From assembly GCA_026129405.1 (NCBI GenBank), contig JAHCID010000006.1, positions 236,247-300,246 on the forward strand: DNA of 64,000 nt, in the 5' to 3' direction. The DNA is from a bacterium. GTDB taxonomy: Bacteria > Desulfobacterota > Binatia > DP-6. A model generated the notes under the pieces. The model was not told the DNA's origin. It saw only the letters and a program-made list of their open reading frames with translations, and did no database searches. The translations under genes and the position numbers were made by a program. Positions 37,830-47,071 of the stretch are shown one piece after another; the stretch's first letter is position 1; each line of letters starts with the position of its first letter.

Positions 37830-39515
37830 ATGGCGCACGACCCGCGCGGCCGCAGCCGCGTCCTCTACGACGGGCCGGACCGGGCCCCCGCCCGCTCCTA
37901 TCTGAAGGCGATCGGCCTCAGCGACGACGACATCCGCAAGCCGATCATCGGCGTCGCGAGCACCTGGATCGAGACGATGCCGTGCAACTTCGGCCTGCGC
38001 GAGCTGGCCGTCCACGTGAAGAACGGCATCCGCGCCGCCGGCGGCACGCCCATGGAGTTCAACACCGTCGCCATCAGCGACGGCATCACCATGGGCACCG
38101 AGGGCATGAAGACGTCCCTCGTCAGCCGCGAGGTCATCGCCGATTCGATCGAGCTGGTGACGCGCGGGCACATGTTCGACGGGCTCGTCGTCCTCGTCGG
38201 CTGCGACAAGACGATTCCGGGCGGCGCCATGGGCCTCCTGCGCATGGACGTCCCGGGGCTCGTGCTCTACGGCGGGTCGATCCAGCCGGGCTGCTTCCGC
38301 GAGCAGACGGTCACCGTGCTGAACCTCTTCGAGGCGGTCGGCGCCCACGCCGCCGGCAAGATCAGCGACGCCGACCTGAAGGCCCTCGAGGACGTCGCCT
38401 GTCCGGGACCCGGCGCCTGCGGCGGCCAGTTCACCGCGAACACCATGGCGATGGCGCTCGAGTTCCTGGGCCTCTCGCCGATGGGCACGGCCAGCGTCGC
38501 CGCCACCGACCCGGCGAAGTCGCGCGTCGCCGAGGAATGCGGCCGCCTCGTCATGGACCTCGTGCGGCGCGGCGTACGCCCGCGCAGCATCGTCACCCGC
38601 GCCGCGCTCGAAAACGCGATCGCCGGCGTCGCCGCCTCCGGCGGCTCGACCAACGCCGTCCTGCACCTGCTCGCGATCGCGCGCGAGACCGGCGTCCCGC
38701 TGCACATCGACGACTTCGACGTCGTCAGCCGGCGCACGCCGCTGTGGGCCGACATGCAGCCCGGCGGCCGCTTCACCGCGGTCGAGCTCGGCCGCGCCGG
38801 CGGCACCGGCATCGTCGCGCAGCGCCTCGTCGCCGCGGGACTCGCCGACGGCTCCGCCGCGACCGTCTCCGGGCGCACCTTCGGCGAGGAGGCGGTGCGC
38901 GCCCACGAGACCGCAGGCCAGGAAGTCGTCACCGCGCAGCAGAAGCCGCTCAAGCCCCACGGCGGCCTCGTCATCCTGCACGGGACGCTCGCGCCCGACG
39001 GCTGCGTCATCAAGGTCGCCGGCCACGAGCGCCGCCAGCACCGCGGTCCCGCGCGCGTCTTCGAGCGCGAAGAGGACGCGATGGCGGCCGTGCTCCACGG
39101 CAAGATCGATCCCGGCGACGTGGTCGTGATCCGCTACGAGGGCCCGCGCGGCGGGCCCGGCATGCGCGAGATGCTCGGCGTCACCGCCGCCATCATGGGC
39201 GCCGGGCTCGGCGAGAGCGTGGCCCTGCTCACCGACGGCCGCTTCAGCGGCGCCACCCGCGGCCTCATGGCGGGCCACGTCGCGCCCGAGGCCTTCGTCG
39301 GCGGACCGATCGCGGCGGTCGAGGAAGGCGACGTCATCAGCTTCGACGTCGACGCCCGCCGTCTCGACCTCGACGTCCCGGAGTCCGTCGTGCGCGAGCG
39401 GCTGGCGCGCTGGCAGGCGCCGGCCCCGCGCTATACCCACGGCGTACTCGCGAAGTATGCGGCCCTCGTCTCGTCGGCGGCCGAGGGCGCGATCACGACT
39501 CCGAACCCGCGCTGA
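37830..39515 (+). CDS. ilvD: Dihydroxy-acid dehydratase
   Basis: A 561-residue Fe-S dehydratase of branched-chain amino acid synthesis. Likely cluster ligands are C52 (TMPCNFGL), C125 (GCDKTIPGG) and C197 ([16 protein letters not shown]). Substrate and metal segments [23 protein letters not shown] and [12 protein letters not shown] are in place. Full family length. It stands alone here with no other ilv or leu gene in the window. Confidence 0.95.
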   Translation: MAHDPRGRSRVLYDGPDRAPARSYLKAIGLSDDDIRKPIIGVASTWIETMPCNFGLRELAVHVKNGIRAAGGTPMEFNTVAISDGITMGTEGMKTSLVSREVIADSIELVTRGHMFDGLVVLVGCDKTIPGGAMGLLRMDVPGLVLYGGSIQPGCFREQTVTVLNLFEAVGAHAAGKISDADLKALEDVACPGPGACGGQFTANTMAMALEFLGLSPMGTASVAATDPAKSRVAEECGRLVMDLVRRGVRPRSIVTRAALENAIAGVAASGGSTNAVLHLLAIARETGVPLHIDDFDVVSRRTPLWADMQPGGRFTAVELGRAGGTGIVAQRLVAAGLADGSAATVSGRTFGEEAVRAHETAGQEVVTAQQKPLKPHGGLVILHGTLAPDGCVIKVAGHERRQHRGPARVFEREEDAMAAVLHGKIDPGDVVVIRYEGPRGGPGMREMLGVTAAIMGAGLGESVALLTDGRFSGATRGLMAGHVAPEAFVGGPIAAVEEGDVISFDVDARRLDLDVPESVVRERLARWQAPAPRYTHGVLAKYAALVSSAAEGAITTPNPR

Positions 39516-39994
39516 GCAGACGTCGCCGAGCTCCCGCACCGCAGGCGACCGGACGGTGGTGATGGGCGATGGCCCGGCGCCACACCCGAGGTCGCGGGTG
39601 ACTCGCCTGCTCGCGGCCGCGGTGCGGCTCGACGCCGCGGCGGTGCACGGCGCCGACGATCCCGACAGCTGGGTGGCGCACCGCTCAGCCATCGACGATC
39701 CGCTCGTTGTCCGGGCCTCCGCCCGGCGCCTTGCTCGTTCATGCTTCCATGCAAGCGCGCCCCGGGTGCGTGCCTCTAGCTAGTCAGCATCAGCGCAGAT
39801 GCGCCCTTGGAGCACACCAGCCATCCTGATTGCGACGTCCGCAGGCCATCTACCCCCCATGGGAGGCGCCACTCACTACTGGACGGGATGCGCCGCCTCC
39901 ATCCACCCGTGCATGCTCGGACGCAGACACGCATCGGGCATCCGCGTCCGCATCCGTTCCGAGGCCGCGCGCATGCCGCAAGGAGGGATCCGCC
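39516..39994. other. Intergenic region between ilvD and a secreted protein gene
   Basis: 479 nt without a convincing gene. Open frames here have no protein-like composition or family match. An AAGGAGGG ribosome-binding sequence lies at about 39980-39987, fixing the start of the next gene. No terminator, tRNA or clear promoter was recognised. Confidence 0.5.
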
Positions 39995-42436
39995 ATGCAT
40001 CGACTTCGTCGCCAGCCCCTCACAGGGCTCGTCGCGGTATCGGGTGTGCTGCTGGGACTCGCCGTCGCTGCCCCTGCCGGGGCGCAGAACCTGGTCGGCG
40101 GCCAGGCCCTCGGCCTCTACGCCAACGCCTCCGGCTTCCCGACGATCGACGAAAGCCCACACGTCGTCCTGCCGACGAGCGGCGGGAACGCCCAGGCCAG
40201 CCTGATCTCGATCGTCGCCCCCGGCCTCGCCAGCACCGGCACGCTCACCGCGAAAACCAGCGGGACGATCGGCCTCGCGAGCGCCTTGAGCGCGACCGAG
40301 GGCAGCGTCGAGCAGCTGAATCTCCTCGGCGGCCTGATCCGCGCCGACGCGCTCGTCGCGCGCTCGACCTGCACCGGCAACGGGAGCACGGCGACATGCG
40401 CCGCAACCGGGACGACGTTCACCAACCTGCGCATCAACGGCACGCTCATCGCCGCCAACGTAGCGCCGAACTCGTTCATCTCGATCCCCGGCGTGGCCAC
40501 CGTGGTCGTGAACGAGCAGGTGACCACCGGCAACGGCACGACGACGGCCGGCCTCACGGTCAACATGCTCCACGTGACGCTGCTGAACGGCCTCGGCGAG
40601 ATCGTCGTCGCTTCCGCTCACAGCGACGTCGATTTCCGCCCACTCGCCGACACCTGCCTTTGCCCGACGGCGAACAACACGGTGAGCGGCGACGCGTTCG
40701 GCACCGAAGTCGACGTGCTCACCGTGCAGAGCACGCGGAACCCGCGCGCCGTCCTCTCGGCACGAGGCGGCACCGCCAGCGCCCAGGTGCTGAGCGCGAG
40801 CGTCAGCAGCGTGCTCAGCACCGGGACGGCGCGCGCGAGCACGAGCGGCACCGTCACCCCGACGAACGCGAGCAGCCAGAGCACTGCCGCCGTGGAGCAG
40901 CTATCGCTCCTCGGCGGCCTCATCACCGCCAACGCCGTACAGGCACAGGCGACGTGCACCGGCAACGGCACCAGCGCCACGTGCAACGCGGCGGGCACCA
41001 CGTTCGTGACCCTGTCGGTGCTGGGTCTGCCAATCGCGCTCAATACGCCGCCCAACACGGTCATCGCGCTGCCGCTCCTCGGCAGCGTGACGATCAACGA
41101 GCAGACCATCGCCGGCAACGGGACGACGACGCGCTCGCTCCGGGTGGCCGTGCTCCACGTACGCATCACGAACATCCTCGCGCTCCTCGGACTCGGCGAC
41201 ATCGTCGTCGCGTCGGCGCAGGCGGGCGTCGACTTCACGACCTCCCCGGCCTGCCCGAACCCGTGCAGCGACGGCAACGTCTGCAACGGCATCGAGGTGT
41301 GCGACCCGGTCCTCGGCTGCCGCCCCGGCACGCCGCTCGACTGTAGCGACGGCAGCGTCTGCAACGGCCTCGAGACCTGCGATCCCACGGCCGGCTGCCG
41401 GCCCGGCACGCCGCTCGTCTGCGACGACGGCAACGGCTGCACCGGGCTCGAGACCTGCGATCCCGTCGGCGGCTGCCAGCCCGGCTCGCCGCTCGCCTGC
41501 GGCGACGACAACCCGTGCAACGGCTCGGAGACCTGCGACCCGGTGCTCGGCTGCCGGCCCGGTCAGCCCATCGTCTGCCCCACCGGCACCACCTGCTCGC
41601 CGGCGACGGGCGCCTGCATCCCGATCGACGGCTGCGACCCGGCGCTGTGCGACGACGGCGACCTCTGCAACGGCCTCGAGGCATGCGATCCGCAGCTCGG
41701 CTGCGTCCCGGGCGCACCGCCCTACAGCGCGGCCACGACCTTCAAGTTCAAGGACGGCGGCGTCGCCAAGGGTGACGTGGGCGTGAACGGGTCGCACGGC
41801 CGGCTGACGTTCGGTCGTGCGGTGTTCATGCCGAACGCGACCGCCGTCGAGGGCGCGTTCGTGAAGCTCGGCAACGCGGCGAGCGTCTTCGACGTGCGTG
41901 CCACGACGCTCAAGGTCGGCAAGCAGGTCAGCATCCGCGGCAGCACGGACTTCCCCGACCTGCCTCTCGCCGATCCGTACTGCCCGGTGGCGGCGACGCC
42001 GGCCTGCGGCGGAGACGACGTCACCGTCCTGCAGGGCATGACCGGCGGGCCGCTCCCGCCCGGAACCTACGGGCGCGTGAAGATCGGCAACGGCGGCGTC
42101 CTCGTCCTCCAGCCCGGGACCTTCACCTTCTGCTCGCTCACGGCCGGGCGCACGGTGGCGATCCGGGTCACGGGCGCGACGGCCTCGAGCGTACGCGTCG
42201 TCGGCCCGATGCGGCTCAGCAACAACAGCCATTTCGCGCCCGACAGCGGCACGCCGCTGCCGAGCCTCACGGTCTACGGCCACTCGCTGCGCGCCAGCGC
42301 GGGCGGCTCGATCACGGCCTCGATCTCGTCACCGCAGGCCCTGCTGACGCTCGGTCGCGGCGCGATGGTGCGGGGCACGTTCTGCACCCAGGCGTTCCGC
42401 ACGGACGCCAACACGCTCCTGGAGTGCCGCCTCTGA
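39995..42436 (+). CDS. Secreted protein: duplicated choice-of-anchor P-like domain, Cys-rich repeats, C-terminal domain
   Basis: An 813-residue exported protein. The signal peptide (about 1-32) ends at AAPAGAQ. Two tandem related domains follow (roughly 34-215 and 225-415), each with VEQLxLLGGLI near its middle, a CTGNG...TC pair, VNEQ or INEQ, and GxxIVVASA at the end; this resembles the choice-of-anchor P family. Residues 424-576 hold Cys-rich units of about 26 residues (CNGLETCDPxxGCRPGTPL). The last ~230 residues look like a beta-solenoid. No sortase or lipobox anchor is evident. A strong ribosome-binding site precedes the ATG. Probable cell-surface or extracellular structural/adhesive protein; function inferred only. 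Confidence 0.7.
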   Translation: MHRLRRQPLTGLVAVSGVLLGLAVAAPAGAQNLVGGQALGLYANASGFPTIDESPHVVLPTSGGNAQASLISIVAPGLASTGTLTAKTSGTIGLASALSATEGSVEQLNLLGGLIRADALVARSTCTGNGSTATCAATGTTFTNLRINGTLIAANVAPNSFISIPGVATVVVNEQVTTGNGTTTAGLTVNMLHVTLLNGLGEIVVASAHSDVDFRPLADTCLCPTANNTVSGDAFGTEVDVLTVQSTRNPRAVLSARGGTASAQVLSASVSSVLSTGTARASTSGTVTPTNASSQSTAAVEQLSLLGGLITANAVQAQATCTGNGTSATCNAAGTTFVTLSVLGLPIALNTPPNTVIALPLLGSVTINEQTIAGNGTTTRSLRVAVLHVRITNILALLGLGDIVVASAQAGVDFTTSPACPNPCSDGNVCNGIEVCDPVLGCRPGTPLDCSDGSVCNGLETCDPTAGCRPGTPLVCDDGNGCTGLETCDPVGGCQPGSPLACGDDNPCNGSETCDPVLGCRPGQPIVCPTGTTCSPATGACIPIDGCDPALCDDGDLCNGLEACDPQLGCVPGAPPYSAATTFKFKDGGVAKGDVGVNGSHGRLTFGRAVFMPNATAVEGAFVKLGNAASVFDVRATTLKVGKQVSIRGSTDFPDLPLADPYCPVAATPACGGDDVTVLQGMTGGPLPPGTYGRVKIGNGGVLVLQPGTFTFCSLTAGRTVAIRVTGATASSVRVVGPMRLSNNSHFAPDSGTPLPSLTVYGHSLRASAGGSITASISSPQALLTLGRGAMVRGTFCTQAFRTDANTLLECRL
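41264..41722 (+). repeat. In-frame Cys-rich repeats, about 78 nt each
   Basis: Five well-formed units and one divergent unit encode C-x-D-x(3)-C-x-G-x-E-x-C-D-P-x(2)-G-C-x-P-G modules with four regular cysteines per unit. The fifth unit (around CSPATGACIP) is degenerate. The regular period suggests expansion by unequal crossing over. Confidence 0.75.
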
Positions 42437-42447
42437 GGCGCGCGGGC

Positions 42448-42528
42448 GGGCGGGCGCCCCGACGGCACCGCCCGCCCCCATCAGACGAACGGCCGGGCCG
42501 CCGCCTGCGCGACGGTCCGGCCGTTCGT
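42448..42528. terminator. Two terminator hairpins between converging genes
   Basis: First stem GGGCGGGCG (42448-42456) / CGCCCGCCC (42469-42477); second, a perfect 12-bp stem at 42485-42496 and 42517-42528. One probably serves each direction. Confidence 0.65.
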
Positions 42529-42545
42529 GGACGGGGACGCGCTGC

Positions 42546-44183
42546 TCAGGCGCCGAGGAGACCGCGGGCGATCACCTTCAGCTCGAGAATCGGCTTCACG
42601 CCCTCGAAGATCGGCAGCACGGTCGCATCGACGACGTGGCGCGAGATCGGGAACTCCTCGGCGTAGCCCCAGCCGCCGTGGATCAGCTGGCCCTCCTGCG
42701 TCACCCACACGGCGACGTCGGACGCGAACAGCTTCGCCATCGCCGGCTCGATGCTGACCGTCTCGTCGGCGTCCATCAGGCGCGCCGCCATGTAGGTGAG
42801 CTGGCGACCCGCCGCGAGGTGCGTCGCCATGCGACCGAGCTTGTACTGCGTCAGCTGGTAGTCGCCGATCGGCTTGCCGAACTGCTTGCGCTCGGCCGCG
42901 TAGCTGGCGGTGGTCTCGAGCGCCGCCTGCGACAGCCCGCTCGCACGCCCGCCGGTCTGCAGGCGCCCGGCGGCGAAGCCCGCCATCTGGAGATAGAAGC
43001 CCTTGCCCTCGCCCGCCGCCTCGCCCACCTGATTCTCCGCCGGGACGAAGTAGCGATCGAACGCGAGCGTGAACGAGTGCATGCCGCGGTAGCCGGGGGT
43101 GCGATCGGCCTTGCCGTGCAGCGTCCCGCCGCCCGGCTGCGTCATCGTGAACTCGTGGCCGGGGAACGGATCCTTCGGCACCACGAAGAGCGAGAGTCCC
43201 TTCGCACCCGCCTTCGGATCGGGATTCGTGCGCGCGAGCAGCGCCAGCACGTTGGCGCGGCCGGCGAACGTGCACCACGCCTTGGCGCCGTTGATGAACC
43301 ACCCCGACCTGCCGTCCTGCTCGCCGCGCTCGGCGCGGCAACGTACCGAGGCGACGTCGGAGCCGGTGTCGGGCTCGGTGACCGAGATGCCGACCATGAG
43401 CTCGCCCGCGGCGACCGGCGGCAGCCAGGTCTTCTTCTGCGCCTCGGTGCCGCCCTTCAAGAGCGCCTTGGTCAGGATCTCCGGCCGCGTGATGAGGCTG
43501 CCCGCGGCCGCGAGCGACGCCGTCGACAGCTCCTCGGTGATCACGATCATGGGCAGGTTGCCCATGCCCTGGCCGCCGTACTCCTCGGGCACCGACATGC
43601 CGAAGTAGCCGAGCTCGCGCATGGCGCCGATGATCGACTCGGGCACGAGATCGTCGGTGCGGTGGATGTGCTCGGCGAGCGGCGCGACCTCTTTGCGGGC
43701 GAACGCGCGTGCGGACTCGCGGGCCATCTCGGCGATGTCGCCGTCGATCCAGCCGTCGTCGGCGCCGCGGGTACGCAGCACCTCGGCTCCGATGGCGCGC
43801 AAGCGCGACTCGTGCTGGGCGGCGCGGATCGCAGCCCGCACGGCGGGTGCGCCGAGGGTGCGGCCGAGGACGTCGTCCGCGACGCCGAAGTCGTCGGCCT
43901 GAGCCTCGAGCAGGCCCCGCAGCTTCGCCGCGACCTCGCCGGCGAACGCCGCCGCCATCCGCTCGGCCTGCTCGCCGCCCCGCCCCGCCGCGCGCGCCTG
44001 GGCCGCGTACTCGGCGAGCGCCTCGGCCGCCCGCACCTCGGTGGCTGCATAGGCCAGGCGCTCCGCATGCACCTGATGATCGTCGATACCCTTGCCGCCG
44101 TCGGTCGTGCGACGCCCGATCTCGAGGGCCGTGTCGACCGTCGTGCGGAGGGCGTCGAGGATGGTCTGCGTTTCGCTGGACAT
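42546..44183 (-). CDS. mcd: Probable methylsuccinyl-CoA dehydrogenase (acyl-CoA dehydrogenase family)
   Basis: A 545-residue FAD flavoprotein. The last ~400 residues are a standard acyl-CoA dehydrogenase: GYFGMSVPEEYGGQGM, the FAD loop GISVTEPDTGSDVAS, ERKQFGKPIGDYQLTQYKL and a C-terminal PIFEGVKPILELKVIARGLLG. About 145 extra N-terminal residues (including DDHQVHAERLAYAATEVRAA) are unusual for the family, but match the long N-terminal extension and total length (~550) of methylsuccinyl-CoA dehydrogenase. That enzyme oxidises methylsuccinyl-CoA to mesaconyl-C1-CoA downstream of Ccr, which is also encoded here. Divergent from the hydroxyacyl-CoA dehydrogenase gene. Confidence 0.75.
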   Translation of the reverse strand: MSSETQTILDALRTTVDTALEIGRRTTDGGKGIDDHQVHAERLAYAATEVRAAEALAEYAAQARAAGRGGEQAERMAAAFAGEVAAKLRGLLEAQADDFGVADDVLGRTLGAPAVRAAIRAAQHESRLRAIGAEVLRTRGADDGWIDGDIAEMARESARAFARKEVAPLAEHIHRTDDLVPESIIGAMRELGYFGMSVPEEYGGQGMGNLPMIVITEELSTASLAAAGSLITRPEILTKALLKGGTEAQKKTWLPPVAAGELMVGISVTEPDTGSDVASVRCRAERGEQDGRSGWFINGAKAWCTFAGRANVLALLARTNPDPKAGAKGLSLFVVPKDPFPGHEFTMTQPGGGTLHGKADRTPGYRGMHSFTLAFDRYFVPAENQVGEAAGEGKGFYLQMAGFAAGRLQTGGRASGLSQAALETTASYAAERKQFGKPIGDYQLTQYKLGRMATHLAAGRQLTYMAARLMDADETVSIEPAMAKLFASDVAVWVTQEGQLIHGGWGYAEEFPISRHVVDATVLPIFEGVKPILELKVIARGLLGA

Positions 44184-44250
44184 GCCGGCATGTAGCATCC
44201 GGCGCCTCGCAAAGACCAGTGGCGACGCGGCCCCGCGCGGTGCGGCATTT

Positions 44251-44280
44251 GACGCCCGCGACCCGGATGTCGTAGCTCCC
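44251..44280 (+). promoter_or_regulatory. Possible promoter of the hydroxyacyl-CoA dehydrogenase gene
   Basis: TTGACG (44251-44256), an 18-bp spacer and TAGCTC (44275-44280), in the 151-nt divergent gap. The start codon at 44335 also has a GGGGGAAGAG ribosome-binding sequence. Confidence 0.4.
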
Positions 44281-44334
44281 CGCGGACTTGCGCGCCGTAC
44301 CCGACGGCCGCGCCACCCAAGGGGGAAGAGTAGC

Positions 44335-45231
44335 ATGGAGATCCGCACCGTCGGCGTCCTCGGCGCCGGCCAGATGGGCCTCGGCATCGCGCAGGCCGCC
44401 GCCAAGGCGGGCTTCGACACCATCATGGTGAAGGCGACGCCCGGCAGCCTCGACGCCCAGCGCGGCAAGGTCGAGAAGCAGCTCGCGAAGGAGCTGGAGA
44501 AGGGCAAGCTCACGGCCGCCGACCACGGCGCGCTGCTCGAGCGCCTCAAGTGGAGCACGCACCTCCACGACCTCGCGAGCGCCGACATCGTCGTCGAGTC
44601 GATCGTCGAGGAGCTGCCGGTGAAGCGCGACCACTTCGAGCGCCTCGAGGACATCGCCAAGGAGACGACGATCTTCGCGACCAACACGTCGACGCTGACC
44701 GTCGCCGACCTCGCCGCCGCCACGCGCCGGCCCGACAAGGTCGTGGGCCTGCACTTCTTCAATCCGGTGCACGCGATGAAGCTGGTCGAGGTGGCGCCGT
44801 CGCTGCGCACGTCGCAGGAGACGGTCGATACCTGCGTCGCGTTCGCGAAGAAGCTCGGCAAGCTGCCGGTCGTGGTGCAGGACTCGACCGGCTACATCGT
44901 GAATCGGCTGCTCGTCCCCTACATGGTCGACGCCGTCCGCTGCCTCGAGCGTGGGCTCGGCTCGATCGCCGACATCGACGCCGCGATGATGAACGGCGCG
45001 AACCATCCGATGGGCCCGCTCGCCCTCGCCGACTTCATCGGGCTCGACATCGTCTTCCACATGTCGAGCCTGCTCCAGGACGAGTACAAGGAAACACGGC
45101 TCGCCCCGCCGCCGCTGCTGCGCCGCATGGTCCTCGCGGGCTTCCTCGGCCGCAAGAGCGGCAAGGGCTTCTACGACTACGCGACGACGCCGCCCCAGGC
45201 GCACGACGCGCTCGTCGCCCGTACCCGCTGA
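44335..45231 (+). CDS. hbd: 3-hydroxybutyryl-CoA dehydrogenase
   Basis: A 298-residue NAD(P)-dependent 3-hydroxyacyl-CoA dehydrogenase. The dinucleotide fold begins VGVLGAGQMGLGIAQ; ATNTSTLTV, VGLHFFNPVHAMKLVEV (with the catalytic His) and GYIVNRLLVPYMVDAV are family signatures, and the end GRKSGKGFYDY is typical. It interconverts acetoacetyl-CoA and 3-hydroxybutyryl-CoA, and next to mcd could feed crotonyl-CoA to the ethylmalonyl-CoA pathway. A role in fatty-acid oxidation is also possible. Confidence 0.92.
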   Translation: MEIRTVGVLGAGQMGLGIAQAAAKAGFDTIMVKATPGSLDAQRGKVEKQLAKELEKGKLTAADHGALLERLKWSTHLHDLASADIVVESIVEELPVKRDHFERLEDIAKETTIFATNTSTLTVADLAAATRRPDKVVGLHFFNPVHAMKLVEVAPSLRTSQETVDTCVAFAKKLGKLPVVVQDSTGYIVNRLLVPYMVDAVRCLERGLGSIADIDAAMMNGANHPMGPLALADFIGLDIVFHMSSLLQDEYKETRLAPPPLLRRMVLAGFLGRKSGKGFYDYATTPPQAHDALVARTR

Positions 45232-45237
45232 GCCCGA

Positions 45238-45272
45238 CGGCCGCGCGCGCCGTCGGCCGGCGCGCGCGGCCG
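45238..45272. terminator. Strong hairpin after the hydroxyacyl-CoA dehydrogenase gene
   Basis: Perfect 15-bp stem (45238-45252 and 45258-45272) of alternating GC with a 5-nt loop, 6 nt after the stop codon. No U-tract. Confidence 0.65.
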
Positions 45273-45361
45273 CACACGTTCGTCCTTGACAGCGCGCCTG
45301 CGGGCGCGCGACCGTCCGGACGCGCCGACCCGAGCACACGGGCTCCGGCGCGGGGGGACAG

Positions 45362-46777
45362 ATGGCGCAGACGATCCTCGACGCGGCGGCCGCGGCCGCC
45401 GAGGGGGACGACTGGGACCAGGCGACCGCGCGCGCGCTCGTGGCGGCGCTCCATGCCCGCCATGCCGAGGGCGACAGCTACGCGTGCCACCTCGCCGCCG
45501 TCGCGCTCGCCGCGTACTGCAAGCTGGTCCGGATCATCGTGCCCCAGCAGACGTTGTGGACGGTGAATCCGTACCGCCGCTGCGACTTCCGCTGCGGCTA
45601 CTGTAGCGTCTTCGCGCAGGGCGCGGCCGCGCCGGTGCTCCTCGGCGAGCCGTTGCGCCGGCAGCTGCGGCGCGAGCTCGCCCTCGTCCCGCGCGACCAT
45701 CACCTCGCACTCTCGTCGATGTGCGACGCCTACGTGCCGGCCGAAGCCCGTCACGGCGTCGCGCGCATCGCGATCGAGGAGCTGCTCGCCGACGACCGCT
45801 GCGTGCACGTCGTCACCAAAGGCACCGTCGTCCGGCGCGACGTCGACCTGCTGCGCCGTGCGCGCTGTGCGAAGGTCGAGGTGTCGATGTGCACGCTCGA
45901 TCCCGTGCACGCCGCCCGGCTGGAGCCGGGCGCCGCGCCGCCGGCCGAGCGGCTCGCGCTCGCCCGCGAGCTCGCCGACGCCGGGCTCGACGTCGGCATC
46001 AGCCTCGCACCGTGGATTCCCGGGATCACCGACGTCGCGGCGGTCGTACGTGCCGTCGGCCCCGCGCGCCGGGTGACGATCTCGCCGCTCAAATGCAACG
46101 CCGGCGGCGGCCGCATGTGGTTCGCCGGACGTCCCTGGCTCCAGGAGGACGTCAACCGGCGCTACGTCGCCGAGCGCGAGCGCTTCCACGGCCACGCGAT
46201 GCTGCGCTGGGAGGCGCCCTGGCGCTTCGGCGACCACTACCGCGACGTCTACCGGCCGATGGAGTTCGTGCTCGACGGCGACCAGCTGCGCTCGCCCGAG
46301 CCGCCCCCCGATCGCGTGACGCGCACCTTCGCCTGGCTCGCGCGCCGCCGCGTGTGGACGCACGCGGCACGCGGGCTCGCCGCCGCCGACCGCGCCACCG
46401 GCGGACGTCTCCGCGTCGGGCGCCAGCCGCACCTGCTGCTCACGACGTACGGCCGCCGCTCCGGCCGATCCCGCACGGTGCTCCTCTGGTACGTCGAGGT
46501 CCCCGGCGGCTGGGCCGTCGTCGCCGCGAACGGCGGGGCCGACCGGCACCCGCACTGGTGGCGCAACCTGTGCGCGCGCCCCGAGGCCATGGTCCGCGTC
46601 GGGCGCAAGCGGGCTTCCATCCGCGCCCGTGCGGCGTACAAGCATGAGCTGCGTCCGCTCTGGACGGCGCTGCATGCCGCCAACCCGCTCTACCGGCGAT
46701 TCCTGGCCCTCACCGCCCGCGGCCTCCCGGTCGTGGTGCTGGAGCGCGTGACGGGATGCGGTGCCGGCTCGGCCTGA
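45362..46777 (+). CDS. Radical SAM protein fused to a deazaflavin-nitroreductase-like domain
   Basis: A 471-residue two-domain protein. The radical SAM [4Fe-4S] ligands are C74, C78 and C81 in YRRCDFRCGYCSVF; the following barrel resembles SPL/Rv2578c-type radical SAM proteins (VTKGTVVRRDVDLL, VEVSMCTLDP). From about residue 355 the chain changes to a split-barrel like F420-dependent (Ddn/DUF385) nitroreductases: LLLTTYGRRSGRSRTVLLWY, ANGGADRHPHWWRNL and YPLYRRF-like ends. The two parts are in one uninterrupted frame. Substrate unknown; such a pairing suggests radical chemistry coupled to a flavin or deazaflavin redox step. TTGACA at 45286-45291 may be a -35 box. Confidence 0.75.
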   Translation: MAQTILDAAAAAAEGDDWDQATARALVAALHARHAEGDSYACHLAAVALAAYCKLVRIIVPQQTLWTVNPYRRCDFRCGYCSVFAQGAAAPVLLGEPLRRQLRRELALVPRDHHLALSSMCDAYVPAEARHGVARIAIEELLADDRCVHVVTKGTVVRRDVDLLRRARCAKVEVSMCTLDPVHAARLEPGAAPPAERLALARELADAGLDVGISLAPWIPGITDVAAVVRAVGPARRVTISPLKCNAGGGRMWFAGRPWLQEDVNRRYVAERERFHGHAMLRWEAPWRFGDHYRDVYRPMEFVLDGDQLRSPEPPPDRVTRTFAWLARRRVWTHAARGLAAADRATGGRLRVGRQPHLLLTTYGRRSGRSRTVLLWYVEVPGGWAVVAANGGADRHPHWWRNLCARPEAMVRVGRKRASIRARAAYKHELRPLWTALHAANPLYRRFLALTARGLPVVVLERVTGCGAGSA

Positions 46778-47055
46778 TCCTCGGCGTCCTCCTGGTGACG
46801 CCGCCGTACGGCGTCCCGCCGCCGTGGGGCAGCACGAGCGTCGGCTGCAACGATCCGGGCCACCTCTCCGAGTGCGCGCCGCTCTCCATGTGGCGCGTGC
46901 GCGGCAGCTACCCGGACGTCGTGGCCTGCCGGCGCGAGCGCGACGCGCGCATCGCCGCCGCGACCGACGACGTGGCCTGGGCCGAGCTCGAGCATTCCCG
47001 CTGTCTGCCCGAAGAGCGCGTGCGCCGCGGCGGCGCGCTCCTCCCGGGCGAGTGA
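46756..47055 (+). CDS. Small exported protein of unknown function
   Basis: A 99-residue protein overlapping the radical SAM gene by 22 nt. A signal peptide-like N terminus (LGLILGVLLVTPPYG) is followed by a short mature region with four cysteines (two in GCNDPGHLSECAP, then one in VVACRRER and one in HSRCLPEE), probably forming disulfides. No family recognised. Its overlap with the upstream gene suggests coupled translation, but the start is not certain. Confidence 0.5.
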   Translation: MRCRLGLILGVLLVTPPYGVPPPWGSTSVGCNDPGHLSECAPLSMWRVRGSYPDVVACRRERDARIAAATDDVAWAELEHSRCLPEERVRRGGALLPGE

Positions 47056-47071
47056 CGCACCGTCGCCGGCC

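Noticed and set aside
39457-39783. Small plus-strand frame after ilvD
   Set aside because: Arg/Ser-rich, overlaps the end of ilvD, no ribosome-binding site and no recognisable fold.
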